Source of the DNA: Micromonospora radicis
Lineage (GTDB): Bacteria > Actinomycetota > Actinomycetes > Mycobacteriales > Micromonosporaceae
Length of the DNA stretch: 64,000 bases
Assembly (NCBI RefSeq): GCF_003583405.1
Contig: NZ_QXEC01000015.1
Location: 62,001-126,000 of the forward strand
Reading direction: 5' to 3'
Shown: piece after piece, positions 15,664 through 24,616 of the stretch
Layout of the letters: each line of letters starts with the position of its first letter
Numbering within the stretch: the stretch's first letter is position 1
The notes under the pieces: model-generated
Told to the model about the DNA's origin: nothing
Databases searched by the model: none
The model's input: the letters and a program-made list of their open reading frames with translations, nothing else
Translations under genes and position numbers: made by a program

Positions 15664-16044
15664 GTGACCGAGGCGACCGAGCAGTTCTTTGCTTCCTTGC
15701 CGGCGCGCGCACCGGAGATCCTGCACGGCCCCGTCGCCGGGACGCTGCGGATCGACATCTCCGACGGTCACAGCACCACCCACTGGCTGGCCCGGATCCG
15801 GCCGGGCGAGATCGAGATCGGCCAGGGCTCCGAGGGTGCCGACGCCGTCTGGTACTGCGGCGTCGACCTCTTCGACAGGTTGGTGACCGGCCGGAGCCAG
15901 GCGATGGCCGCCCTGTTCCGCAACGAGAGCACGTTCACCGGGAACGTGCTGCTGTTCCTCGCCTTCCGCCGCTTCTTCCCGCCACCGCCGGGCACCCGGG
16001 ATCCGCGCGAGGTGGCCCGCGAGCACGTCAGGCGCGTGCGGTGA
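15664..16044 (+). CDS. SCP2-like sterol-carrier domain protein
   Basis: A 126-residue protein starting at GTG. ARIRPGEIEIGQGSEGADAVWYC followed by the helix FDRLVTGRSQAMAALFRNES, ending in a NVLLFLAFRRFFP strand/helix, is the SCP2 fold seen in many actinobacterial proteins. The fold has a hydrophobic ligand tunnel. It overlaps the glucosidase gene by 4 bases (GTGA), so the two are translationally coupled, an unusual functional pairing. The ligand is unknown. Confidence 0.75.
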   Translation: MTEATEQFFASLPARAPEILHGPVAGTLRIDISDGHSTTHWLARIRPGEIEIGQGSEGADAVWYCGVDLFDRLVTGRSQAMAALFRNESTFTGNVLLFLAFRRFFPPPPGTRDPREVAREHVRRVR

Positions 16045-18095
16045 AGGAACTGATCAGCATCCTCGACGGCAACACCTTCCTGGTCAGCGATCGCCACGGG
16101 GACATCGAGCCGTCCATGGACTTCCCCACCGGCCTCTTCACCTTCGACACCCGCTTCCTCTCCACCTGGTTGTTGCTGCTCGACGGCGAACGGCTGCACG
16201 CCCTCTCCCTCGACGACTCCGAGTCCTACCGGACCCGCTACTTCCTGGTGCCGGGCGAACCCACCCACTTCCTCGACACCAAGGTCTCGGTGATCCGCAG
16301 CCGGGGCATCGGCGGCGGCTTCGACGAGGAACTGACCGTGCTCAACCACTCCGGGCAGGAGCTGAGCTGCACCGTCCGGATCGAGATGGCCGCCGACTTC
16401 GCCGACCTGTTCGAGATCAAGGACGTCCAGCGCAAGCAGGGCCAGCACACCGCCAAGGTCGAGGAGAACACGCTGCGGATGACGTACCGCCGCCAGGCGT
16501 TCCACCGGGAGACGGTGGTGCGCAGCAGCGCCGCCGCCACGGTCGACAAGCGGGGCATGACCTTCCAGATCGAGGTCAGCCCGCACGGCGAGTGGACCAC
16601 CCGGCTGAGCATCTCCACCGTCATCTACGGCGCCCGCGGGGAGGACGCCCGCGCCCAGCTGCCACTCACCGGCACCCGGACGATGGCGGCGATCGAGGCG
16701 GAGCACGCGGAGTTCGTCGCGAAGGCACCGAAGCTCGGCTGCGACTGCCAACCGTTGGCCGGGGCGTACCGGCGCAGCCTGGACGACCTGGCCGCGCTGC
16801 GGTACGAGTCGATCTCGCTCGGCGTCCGGCTGCTCGCCGCCGGGCTGCCCTGGTTCATGACGCTGTTCGGCCGGGACAGCATCATCACCTCGTTGCAGGT
16901 GCTGCCGTTCCTGCCGGAACTGATCCCGCCGACGTTGACGGTCCTGGCCGGCCTACAGGGTGTGCGGTTGGACGACTTCCGCGACGAGGAGCCCGGGAAG
17001 ATCCTGCACGAGCTGCGCTACGGCGAGGCCGCCGGCTTCGAGGAACAGCCGCACTCGCCCTACTACGGCTCGGCCGACTCCACCGCCCTGTTCGTGGTCC
17101 TGCTCGACGAGTACGAGCGGTGGACCGGCGACGTCGCACTCGTCAAGCAGTTGGAGTTCGCCGCCCGGTCGGCGCTGACCTGGATCGACACCTACGGCGA
17201 CCTGCTCGGCACCGGGTACGTCTGGTACCAGACCCGCAACCCACGCAACGGTCTGGAGAACCAGTGCTGGAAGGACTCCTGGGACGCCATCTCCTACTCC
17301 GACGGCCGACTGCCGACCTTCCCCCGGGCCACCTGCGAACTGCAGGGCTACGCGTACGACGCGAAGCTGCGCGGCGCCCGGTTGGCCCGGCTGTACTGGA
17401 ACGACCCGGCGTACGCCGACCGGCTGGAACGGGAGGCCGCCGAGCTGAAGGAGCGGTTCAACCGGGACTTCTGGCTGCCGGACAAGGAGTACTACGCGCT
17501 GGCCCTGGACGCCGACGGCACCCCCGTGGACGCGCTCAGCTCCAACCTGGGGCACCTGCTCTGGAGCGGCATCGTGGACGAGTCGCGGGCCCGGCGGGTC
17601 GCCGAACATCTGCTGGGGCCCCGGCTCTACTCCGGCTGGGGGGTCCGCACCCTCGCCGACGACCAGGGCCGGTACAACCCGATCGGCTATCACGTCGGCA
17701 CGGTCTGGCCGTTCGACAACTCGATCATCGCGTGGGGGTTGTGGAAGTACGGCTTCCGGCAGGAGGCCGGGCAGATCTGCGAGTCGATGCTGGCCGCGTC
17801 CCGCTACTTCGAGGGCCGGCTGCCGGAGGCGTTCGCCGGGTACGAGCGGGAACTCACCGAGTACCCGGTGCAGTACCCGACCGCGTGCAGCCCGCAGGCC
17901 TGGTCGGCGGGCACCCCGCTACTGCTGCTGCGGGTGTTGCTGGGGCTCGAGCCACAGGGCGAGCACCTGATCATCGATCCGTACGTGCCGTCCGGGATGG
18001 GCCGGGTGGAGCTGCTGGACATCCCCGGCCGGTGGGGCCGGGTGGACGCGCTGGGCCGCAGCCGCACCCCGGCGGACGAGGTGGAACCGCGGTAG
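16041..18095 (+). CDS. glycogen debranching-type amylo-alpha-1,6-glucosidase
   Basis: A 684-residue protein. Residues 1-~200 form the glycogen-debranching N-terminal domain (DGNTFLVSDRHGDI, TFDTRFLSTW). Residues ~250-650 form an (alpha/alpha)6 barrel with PWFMTLFGRDSIITSL, ENQCWKDSWDAISY and GYHVGTVWPFDNS, the motifs around the acidic catalytic residues of this clan. Homologues are annotated amylo-alpha-1,6-glucosidase or MGH1-type hydrolases. No secretion signal is visible, so it is probably cytoplasmic and acts on stored or imported alpha-glucans. Start GTG overlaps the SCP2-like gene. Confidence 0.9.
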   Translation: MKELISILDGNTFLVSDRHGDIEPSMDFPTGLFTFDTRFLSTWLLLLDGERLHALSLDDSESYRTRYFLVPGEPTHFLDTKVSVIRSRGIGGGFDEELTVLNHSGQELSCTVRIEMAADFADLFEIKDVQRKQGQHTAKVEENTLRMTYRRQAFHRETVVRSSAAATVDKRGMTFQIEVSPHGEWTTRLSISTVIYGARGEDARAQLPLTGTRTMAAIEAEHAEFVAKAPKLGCDCQPLAGAYRRSLDDLAALRYESISLGVRLLAAGLPWFMTLFGRDSIITSLQVLPFLPELIPPTLTVLAGLQGVRLDDFRDEEPGKILHELRYGEAAGFEEQPHSPYYGSADSTALFVVLLDEYERWTGDVALVKQLEFAARSALTWIDTYGDLLGTGYVWYQTRNPRNGLENQCWKDSWDAISYSDGRLPTFPRATCELQGYAYDAKLRGARLARLYWNDPAYADRLEREAAELKERFNRDFWLPDKEYYALALDADGTPVDALSSNLGHLLWSGIVDESRARRVAEHLLGPRLYSGWGVRTLADDQGRYNPIGYHVGTVWPFDNSIIAWGLWKYGFRQEAGQICESMLAASRYFEGRLPEAFAGYERELTEYPVQYPTACSPQAWSAGTPLLLLRVLLGLEPQGEHLIIDPYVPSGMGRVELLDIPGRWGRVDALGRSRTPADEVEPR

Positions 18096-18096
18096 G

Positions 18097-18957
18097 TCAG
18101 CCCGGGCAACCGGTGGTCGCGGCGAGCGTCACCCCGTCCGGGCCCAGCTCGGCCAGCACCGCCACGCCGTCGCGTCGATAGGCGTACGTCTCGGGGGTCT
18201 CCACCACCGGTGTGCCGCCGGCCAGCGGCGCGAGCGCGGCCGTCGGCGATCCGGCCGGCACCACGTCGGCGGACCGGACCGTACGGCTCACCCCGCCGCC
18301 CGGGCAGGTCGCGGTCACCAGCTCCGTCGGCTCGACGGTCGGTGCGCCCAACGCCCGCAGCGCCTCGGCCAGCGCCCGGGCTTCGGCGCCCGCGGCACCC
18401 GGCGCCGGGGCGGCCGGTTCCCCGTCGACCGGCCGGCAGCCCGTCTCGGCGGTCAGCCGGATCCGGCCGTCACCGACCTGGCGCCCCTGCACGGTGACGA
18501 ACTCGCCCGCGTCGGCACGCAGCCGGGGGCCGTCGGAGGTGACCCGGACGCCGGCCCGCCAGGCGGCCGGCAACCCGTCGGAGACCTGTTCGAGCAGCGC
18601 CCGTTCCTCGCCACCGGCGACCGCCAGGTCGACCTGACGGCGCAGCGTCGCCCCGGTGGCGAAGGGCGTGATCCGGCAGCCCCGTTCGATCTCGGGTGGC
18701 GCCAGCGCGGGCACCGCACCGGCGGCCGCGGCGACCAGCTCGCCGATCGCCGCGTCGACCACCGGCACCGCCTGGGCCAGGGTGCGTTGCTCGCGGACGG
18801 TCGGCGGGTCGTTGCGCGCCGAGTACCAGGTCAGGCCGGCGAGCAGCACCGCCCAGGCCACGGTCAGCGCGACCAGCCAACGCGGCCAGCCGGAGCCGGC
18901 GTCGGGTGGCTGGGGACCGGCGGGCGGGGCGTACCCCGGTTGGACTGCACTGCTCAC
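18097..18957 (-). CDS. membrane-anchored extracytoplasmic protein of unknown function
   Basis: 286 residues that I do not recognise. A Pro/Gly-rich N-terminus precedes one transmembrane helix (WLVALTVAWAVLLAGLTWYS, ~27-46), leaving ~240 residues outside the membrane. The outer part is mixed alpha/beta with three spaced cysteines (RGCRI, TGCRP, TATCPGG) and a fourth at the very C-terminus (TGCPG), suggesting two disulphides. The gene ends 1 base after the glucosidase stop on the other strand. Confidence 0.7.
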   Translation of the reverse strand: MSSAVQPGYAPPAGPQPPDAGSGWPRWLVALTVAWAVLLAGLTWYSARNDPPTVREQRTLAQAVPVVDAAIGELVAAAAGAVPALAPPEIERGCRITPFATGATLRRQVDLAVAGGEERALLEQVSDGLPAAWRAGVRVTSDGPRLRADAGEFVTVQGRQVGDGRIRLTAETGCRPVDGEPAAPAPGAAGAEARALAEALRALGAPTVEPTELVTATCPGGGVSRTVRSADVVPAGSPTAALAPLAGGTPVVETPETYAYRRDGVAVLAELGPDGVTLAATTGCPG

Positions 18958-19007
18958 CGGGCCATGGTGTCACGCGCGGGACACCCACCCACCGCCCCCG
19001 CCCGGCG

Positions 19008-19541
19008 TCAGGCTTGCTGGTCGCCGCCACCGGCCGGACGGCGGGCGTCGGGGGCCTCGGGCGGCGCGGTCAGCCGGTAGCCGACACCCCGGACGGTCTG
19101 CACCTGCGGCCCGTCGGGCAGGGTGCGGAGCTTGCGCCGGAGCCGCTTGACCGCCGAGTGCAGGATCGCCGTGTCGCCGAGGTAGGCGCCGCCCCAGACG
19201 GCGGCGAAGAGCCGCTCGTAACTCCACAGCGTGATCGGCGAGCTGGCCAACCGGGCGAGCAACTCGCGCTCGGTACGGGTCAGCCCCAGCGGTACGCCCC
19301 GCCAGGTGACCCAGTGCCCGGCCCGGTCGACCACGAGGTCGTCCCATCCGCCCGGCCGGTCCGCCGGAGTCGCACCGGTGTCGCCGGGCTCCGCGGGCGG
19401 CGCGGGGAACATCGCCCGCAGTTGGGCGAGGTCGGCGCAGATCACCACCGGTCCCACCCCGTCGAGCCGCTGCATCACCCGCTGCCGAACGGTGGCGTCG
19501 GAGCTGACGCAGACCAGAATCGGTATCTCACCATCCGACAC
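19008..19541 (-). CDS. OmpR-type winged-helix regulator with degenerate receiver
   Basis: A 177-residue protein from GTG 19541, which has GGGGAGG at the right distance; longer upstream frames lack such a site. The C-terminal half is a Trans_reg_C winged helix (LTRTERELLARLASSP ... LHSAVKRLRRKLRTL ... VQTVRGVGYRLT). The N-terminal half (ILVCVSSDATVRQRVMQRLD) is only ~65 residues and lacks the acidic pocket and phospho-acceptor Asp of a receiver, so control by phosphorylation is unlikely. It is divergent from the Kelch subtilase, a natural target. Confidence 0.85.
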   Translation of the reverse strand: MSDGEIPILVCVSSDATVRQRVMQRLDGVGPVVICADLAQLRAMFPAPPAEPGDTGATPADRPGGWDDLVVDRAGHWVTWRGVPLGLTRTERELLARLASSPITLWSYERLFAAVWGGAYLGDTAILHSAVKRLRRKLRTLPDGPQVQTVRGVGYRLTAPPEAPDARRPAGGGDQQA

Positions 19542-19757
19542 GTTGCCTCCCCGAGAGCCCGTGCTGACCTGCGACTTCCCATCCATCGACAACGACATTC
19601 GCCGATGGGATCGGCAACTCAGCCTAACCGTCAGGATTGCGCCTCGTCACTGACCGAGTACTGACCGACGCAGTCCATTGATCACCGATCGTCGGCGCAA
19701 GAGCATGACTCTCAGCGGGCGGGCACCGCCATCAGCCACCCACATCGTCCGACCGCT

Positions 19758-19782
19758 CCGCGTGTCACGGCCTGACACGCGG
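19758..19782. promoter_or_regulatory. perfect 10-bp inverted repeat before the subtilase start
   Basis: CCGCGTGTCA and TGACACGCGG flank a 5-base CGGCC spacer, 47 bases before the TTG start. It can be an operator for the divergent winged-helix regulator or an mRNA hairpin in the 5' leader; sequence alone does not separate these. Confidence 0.6.
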
Positions 19783-19828
19783 ATGCCCGGCCCCGAATCG
19801 ATCGGGACCGACGACGTGGGGAGGAAAC

Positions 19829-22800
19829 TTGTTCACACGACCATCGGTACGGTCCGCACGCCGACGCGCGGTGGCGTTACTGACCGTCGCGATGCTGGGT
19901 GTCACCGCCCAGCCCGCGTTCGCCGCACCGGCTCCACAGCCCGCCCCGCACCGGGCCGCCGTCGACCCGGTACTGCTCGACCGGCTGGCCGCCGCCGGAA
20001 CCACCACGTTCCTGGTCTACCTGCGGGAGACCGCACCGCTGGCCGAGGCCGGCCGGGTACGCGACACCGACGACCGGGCCCGTACGGTGCATCGCCTGCT
20101 GACCAGCACCGCCACCCGTACCCAGCGCGACCTGCGGGCGGTGCTCGACGAGCGGAAGGCACCGCACACCGCGTACTGGATCGCCAACGCGGTACGGGTC
20201 GAGGGCGACCAGGCGCTGCTCGACGAGATCGCCCGCCGGCCCGAGGTGGCCCGGATCGCGCCGACTCGCAGCTATCCCCTGCTGCTGCCCACCTCGGTCG
20301 AGGCCACCCGGGCGCGTACCGCCGCCGTCGAGTGGGGACTGGCCAACATCGACGCACCCCGGGTGTGGGACGAGTTCGGCGACCGCGGTGAGGGCATCGT
20401 GGTGGCCAACATCGACAGCGGCGTGCAGTACGACCACCCGGCGCTGGTCGCCTCCTACCGGGGCAACGTCGGCGGTGGCTTCGACCACGCGTACAACTGG
20501 TTCGACCCGGCCGGCGTGTGCGGCGGCACCGCCCCCTGCGACAACAACGACCATGGCACGCACACCATGGGCACGATGGTCGGCGACGACGGTGCCGGGA
20601 ACCAGATCGGGGTGGCACCCGGCGCGAAGTGGATCGCGGCCAAGGGCTGCGAGGCGCGGACCTGCTCGGACGCCTCGCTGCTCGCCGCCGGCCAGTGGGT
20701 GCTGGCGCCGACCGACGTCAACGGCCAGAACCCCCGGCCGGACCTGCGCCCCGACATCGTGAACAACTCCTGGGGCGGTGACGGCGGCGACCCCTGGTAC
20801 CAGCAGACCATCGCCGCCTGGCGGGCCGCCGGCATGTTCCCGGTCTTCTCCGCCGGCAACGACGGCCCGGCCTGTGGCAGCGCCGGCTCCCCCGGCGACA
20901 ACGCGAACGCGTACGCCGTCGGGGCCTACGACGTGAACAACGCCATCGCCAGCTTCTCCGGTCGCGGCTCCGGCACCGACCTGATCAAGCCGAACATCGC
21001 GGCACCCGGCAGCAACGTCCGCTCCAGCGTCCGCAACGGCGGGTACGCCTCGGCCAGCGGCACCTCGATGGCCGCTCCGCACGTGGCCGGCACGGTGGCG
21101 CTGGTCTGGGCCGCCGCACCGAGCCTGCGCGGGGACATCGCCGCCACCGAGGAGCTGCTGGACCGCACCGCCCGAGACGTGGACGCCACCGCGTGCGGCG
21201 GCACCCCGGCCGACAACAACGTCTTCGGCGAGGGCCGCCTCGACGCGTACGCCGCGGTGCGGGACGCACCCCGCGGACCGGTCGGCCGGATCAGCGGCGT
21301 GGTGACCGACGCCGGTGCCGGCGACCCGGTCGCGGGCGCGACGGTGGCCGACGGCAGCCGCACCGTCACCACCGGAGCCGACGGGCGGTACGCGCTGAGC
21401 GTGCCGGCCGGCGAGAGCACCCTGACGGTGCGGGCGTACGGCTACGCCGACCAGTCGGCGACCGTCACCGTCGCCGAGGGCGACGCCGTGACCCGGAACT
21501 TCGCCCTGACCGCGAACCCGACGGTCACCGTGAAGGGCAAGGTCACCGACGGCTCCGGGCACGGCTGGCCGCTGTACGCGAAGATCGACGTGGCGGGGCG
21601 GCCCGGTGCCCCGGTCTTCACCGACCCGGCCACCGGACGCTACTCCGTCACCGTGCCGGGTGGCACCTCGTACCGGCTCACCGTCACCGCGCGGTACCCC
21701 GGCTACCGGACGGTCACCCGCGACGTGCCGGTGGCCGGTGCCGACGTCACGGCCAACGTGGTCGTACCCGTCGACCCGGGCTGCACCGCGGCCGGCTACA
21801 CCGGACAGTTCGGCACTCCGCTGCTCGCCCAGAGCTTCGACGGTACGGGCACCCCACCGGGCTGGACGGTGACCAACCGCACCGCCTCCGGCGGCTGGGT
21901 CTTCGACGACCCCCGCTCGCGGGGCAACCTGACCGGCGGCTCCGGCGGATTCGCCATCATCGACAGCGACGCTCTCGGCAGCGGCAACACCCAGGACACC
22001 GATCTGATCACCGCACCGCTGGACCTGTCCGGTTCGGCCGCGCCGGTGCTGCGGTTCCGCAGTGACTGGCGGGCGGTCGGGATCACCGACACCGCCGACG
22101 TGGACGTCTCCACCGACGCCGGGGCCACCTGGACCAACGTCTGGCACCAGACGGCCAGCCGGCGCGGCCCGCGGGTCGAGGAGGTGCCGCTGAACCCGGC
22201 GGCGAACGCCGAGTCCGCGCTGGTCCGCTTCCGCTTCAAGGGCACCTTCGCCTGGTGGTGGCAGGTGGACGACGTGGCGGTGGTGAACCGGGAGTGCGCC
22301 CCGGTACCGGGCGGTCTGGTGGTCGGCACCACCACCGATCGCAACACCGGTGCCGCGGTCAACGGGGTGACCGTGGTCAGCGACGACCGACCGGAGGAAC
22401 GGGCGGTGTCGGCGGCCACCCCGGAGGACGGTGCCGAGCCGGACGGCTTCTACTGGCTCTTCTCCACCCTGACCGGCACCCGTGGGTTCACCGCCGGCCG
22501 AACGCCGTACCAGCCGGCCGGCAAGGACGTGGCGGTGAGCGCCGACGGGGTGAAGCGGGCGAACTTCGCCCTCGGCGCCGGCCGGTTGACGGTCAGCCCG
22601 CCGACGATCGAGGCGCATCAGCCGTACGGCAGCACCCGAACCACCCGGGTCACGATCCGCAACACCGGCAGCGCGCCGGCCGCCGTCGACCTGCTGGAAC
22701 GCTCGGGCCAGTTCGAGCTGCTCAAACAGGGCGGCGCGGCGCTGCGGGAGCAGAAGATGAAGGGGATCAGCAAGGCACGCACCGGAGTCGCGTACGGCTC

Positions 22801-24217
22801 GGCGGCACCGCAGGTCGGCACCACCACCGCCACCACCACCGCCGACGAGGCGTGGAGTGAGATCGCCAGGCTGCCGGCGTCGATCTACGACAACGCGGCG
22901 GCCTGGCTGGACGGCAAGGTCTACTCGGTCGGCGGCGGCGGCGGTACCGGCACCGAGCGCCGGGCCTGGGCGTACGACCCGGGGGCCGACGCCTGGGCCG
23001 CCCTGCCCGACCTGCCGACGGCACGCTCCAAGCCGGCTGCGGCGGCGGTCGGCGACAAGCTCTACGTGATCGGTGGCTGGGGTGCCGACGACGGTACGGT
23101 CGCCACGGTCGACGTCTTCGACCCGGCCACCGGCGGGTGGAGCACCGTGCCGGGTGCGACGAACCCGGCACCGGTCGCGGCGGCCGGCGCGGCGGTGCTC
23201 GACGGGAAGGTGTACCTGGTGGGCGGCTGTGCCGACGCCACCTGCACCGACAGCGACAAGCTGGTGGTGTTCGACCCGGGCAGCGCAACGTTCCGCACCG
23301 CCGCCAGCTACCCGCACCCGGTGTCCTGGCTGTCCTGCGGTGGGATCGGCGCGGCGGTCTACTGCGCCGGCGGTACGGGCAGCACCGAGTACACCGACGC
23401 CTACCGGTACGACCCGGCGGCGGACGCCTGGAGTCCGTTGCCGAGCATGCCGCTGGAGCTGTGGGGCTCGCAGTACGCGGCCGCCGGTGGGCTGCTGGTG
23501 CTGGCCGGCGGGGTGACCGCCGGGTCGACGGCGGTCAGCAACCGCAGTGTCGCCTTCGACCCGGCCACCGGTGCCTGGCGTGACCTGCCCAACGCCAAGT
23601 TCCCCCGGTACCGCGGCGCCGCCGCCTGCGGCGCGTACAAGATCGGTGGTTCGCCCAGTTCCTTCGTCGGCAGCGCGGACAGTGAGCGGCTCGGTGGGCT
23701 GGAACTCTGCGCGGCCGAGGCGGACCTGCCCTGGCTGGCAACCTCCCCGAGCACCTTCACCCTGGCACCGGGCGCCGCCCAGACGGTGACCGTCACGCTC
23801 ACCGCCACCGCGGAGGCGGGTGTCGCCCAGCCCGGCCGGTACGCCGGCGAGCTGGCGATCGCCTCGGACACCCCCTACCCGGTCACTCCGGTCTCGGTGG
23901 AGACGAACGTGTCGCCGCCGGCCAGCTGGGGCAAGATCCAAGGCACCGTCACCGGCACCACCTGCGGCGGCGTCACGGTCGGCATACCGGCGACCGTCCG
24001 GGTGAACCTGATCTCGGCGGGCACCGGCACCACCCTGACCGCCGACGCCAACGGCAGGTACACCTGGTGGTTGCCGCGCGGCCGGTACGAGGTGATCGTG
24101 GCCAAGGACGGCTGGGTGCCGCAGGTACAGCGGCACCGGATCGAGGCGGGCATCGTCGGCACCCTCGACTTCGCGCTCGATCCGGCCTCCAACTGCACCC
24201 GCGCCACCGGCATCTGA
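19829..24217 (+). CDS. secreted multidomain S8 subtilase with Kelch propeller
   Basis: A 1462-residue secreted serine protease from TTG 19829, preceded by GGGGAGG. Signal peptide: RSARRRAVALLTVAMLGV, cleavage after AFA (~32). A propeptide follows (~45-140). The catalytic triad is Asp196 (ANIDSGVQ), His242 (NDHGTHTMG) and Ser413 (SGTSMAAPHVAG), with FSAGNDGP for the oxyanion hole. Next come two carboxypeptidase-regulatory-like beta domains (~485-650), a choice-of-anchor-J/MAM-like domain (~665-820), a third beta domain, and a Kelch propeller (~1008-1280, repeats with YVIGG/YLVGG). A final Cna-B-like domain (~1375-1455) ends the chain. There is no membrane anchor or sorting signal, so it is released or held by its own domains. 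Confidence 0.92.
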   Translation: MFTRPSVRSARRRAVALLTVAMLGVTAQPAFAAPAPQPAPHRAAVDPVLLDRLAAAGTTTFLVYLRETAPLAEAGRVRDTDDRARTVHRLLTSTATRTQRDLRAVLDERKAPHTAYWIANAVRVEGDQALLDEIARRPEVARIAPTRSYPLLLPTSVEATRARTAAVEWGLANIDAPRVWDEFGDRGEGIVVANIDSGVQYDHPALVASYRGNVGGGFDHAYNWFDPAGVCGGTAPCDNNDHGTHTMGTMVGDDGAGNQIGVAPGAKWIAAKGCEARTCSDASLLAAGQWVLAPTDVNGQNPRPDLRPDIVNNSWGGDGGDPWYQQTIAAWRAAGMFPVFSAGNDGPACGSAGSPGDNANAYAVGAYDVNNAIASFSGRGSGTDLIKPNIAAPGSNVRSSVRNGGYASASGTSMAAPHVAGTVALVWAAAPSLRGDIAATEELLDRTARDVDATACGGTPADNNVFGEGRLDAYAAVRDAPRGPVGRISGVVTDAGAGDPVAGATVADGSRTVTTGADGRYALSVPAGESTLTVRAYGYADQSATVTVAEGDAVTRNFALTANPTVTVKGKVTDGSGHGWPLYAKIDVAGRPGAPVFTDPATGRYSVTVPGGTSYRLTVTARYPGYRTVTRDVPVAGADVTANVVVPVDPGCTAAGYTGQFGTPLLAQSFDGTGTPPGWTVTNRTASGGWVFDDPRSRGNLTGGSGGFAIIDSDALGSGNTQDTDLITAPLDLSGSAAPVLRFRSDWRAVGITDTADVDVSTDAGATWTNVWHQTASRRGPRVEEVPLNPAANAESALVRFRFKGTFAWWWQVDDVAVVNRECAPVPGGLVVGTTTDRNTGAAVNGVTVVSDDRPEERAVSAATPEDGAEPDGFYWLFSTLTGTRGFTAGRTPYQPAGKDVAVSADGVKRANFALGAGRLTVSPPTIEAHQPYGSTRTTRVTIRNTGSAPAAVDLLERSGQFELLKQGGAALREQKMKGISKARTGVAYGSAAPQVGTTTATTTADEAWSEIARLPASIYDNAAAWLDGKVYSVGGGGGTGTERRAWAYDPGADAWAALPDLPTARSKPAAAAVGDKLYVIGGWGADDGTVATVDVFDPATGGWSTVPGATNPAPVAAAGAAVLDGKVYLVGGCADATCTDSDKLVVFDPGSATFRTAASYPHPVSWLSCGGIGAAVYCAGGTGSTEYTDAYRYDPAADAWSPLPSMPLELWGSQYAAAGGLLVLAGGVTAGSTAVSNRSVAFDPATGAWRDLPNAKFPRYRGAAACGAYKIGGSPSSFVGSADSERLGGLELCAAEADLPWLATSPSTFTLAPGAAQTVTVTLTATAEAGVAQPGRYAGELAIASDTPYPVTPVSVETNVSPPASWGKIQGTVTGTTCGGVTVGIPATVRVNLISAGTGTTLTADANGRYTWWLPRGRYEVIVAKDGWVPQVQRHRIEAGIVGTLDFALDPASNCTRATGI

Positions 24218-24227
24218 CCCGGTCCCA

Positions 24228-24266
24228 GTGGTGGCCGCCGGTCCCGACCCGACCGGCGGCCACCAC
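24228..24266 (+). terminator. 16-bp perfect hairpin after the subtilase
   Basis: GTGGTGGCCGCCGGTC pairs perfectly with GACCGGCGGCCACCAC across a 7-base loop, starting 11 bases after the stop codon. There is no U-tract, as is common for actinobacterial terminators. Confidence 0.75.
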
Positions 24267-24331
24267 CACCCGAATCGCGACTGTCGCTAAGACGACAGCA
24301 GCGTCGCCATCCGAACCACCCAATCGATCAC

Positions 24332-24351
24332 CATAAGTGAGGACACTTATG
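24332..24351. promoter_or_regulatory. CATAAGTG-N4-CACTTATG palindrome (candidate operator)
   Basis: A perfect 8-base inverted repeat with an AGGA spacer lies 77 bases before the ATG of the 62-residue gene. It is AT-rich against a GC-rich background. Its size and place fit an operator bound by the small first protein of the cassette, as in autoregulated toxin-antitoxin-like pairs (inference). Confidence 0.6.
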
Positions 24352-24427
24352 CGATCTGTCGAATTCGTCGCAGGGAGGCGATAGGGTGACCCGGACAGCG
24401 ACTTCGCCGTCAGCGAGAGGGGCAACG

Positions 24428-24616
24428 ATGGGCACGGCCATCGTCAAGACTCCCGAAGAGTTGCGAGAATGGCGTGACCGCCTCCTTGAACGCGTTCACA
24501 TGTCCAAGGAGACGCTGTACGACCTGGGCCGGAACTTCGAGCTGCGCCCCGACGAACGCGGCGTCTACGAGCTGGTCCGCTCCATCGACTACCTGCTCGG
24601 CGATGACGAGAGCTGA
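24428..24616 (+). CDS. 62-residue small helical protein, first gene of a two-gene cassette
   Basis: Start at the ATG behind GAGAGGGG; a GTG 42 bases upstream would add 14 low-complexity residues. The protein is highly charged and helical: TPEELREWRDRLLERVHMSK, then KETLYDLGRNFELRPDER, then YELVRSIDYLLGDDES. It resembles short actinobacterial proteins that accompany a larger unknown gene, and helices 2-3 could form a minimal helix-turn-helix. It overlaps the next gene by 14 bases. Antitoxin- or regulator-like by layout only; the family is not recognised. Confidence 0.75.
   Translation: MGTAIVKTPEELREWRDRLLERVHMSKETLYDLGRNFELRPDERGVYELVRSIDYLLGDDES

Noticed and set aside
19877..24136. 1419-codon open frame on the minus strand opposite the Kelch subtilase
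   Set aside because: It is the mirror of a real gene in a GC-rich genome; the translation is low-complexity, Gly/Arg/Val/His/Asp-rich, without domains, and the + strand protein has an intact catalytic triad.
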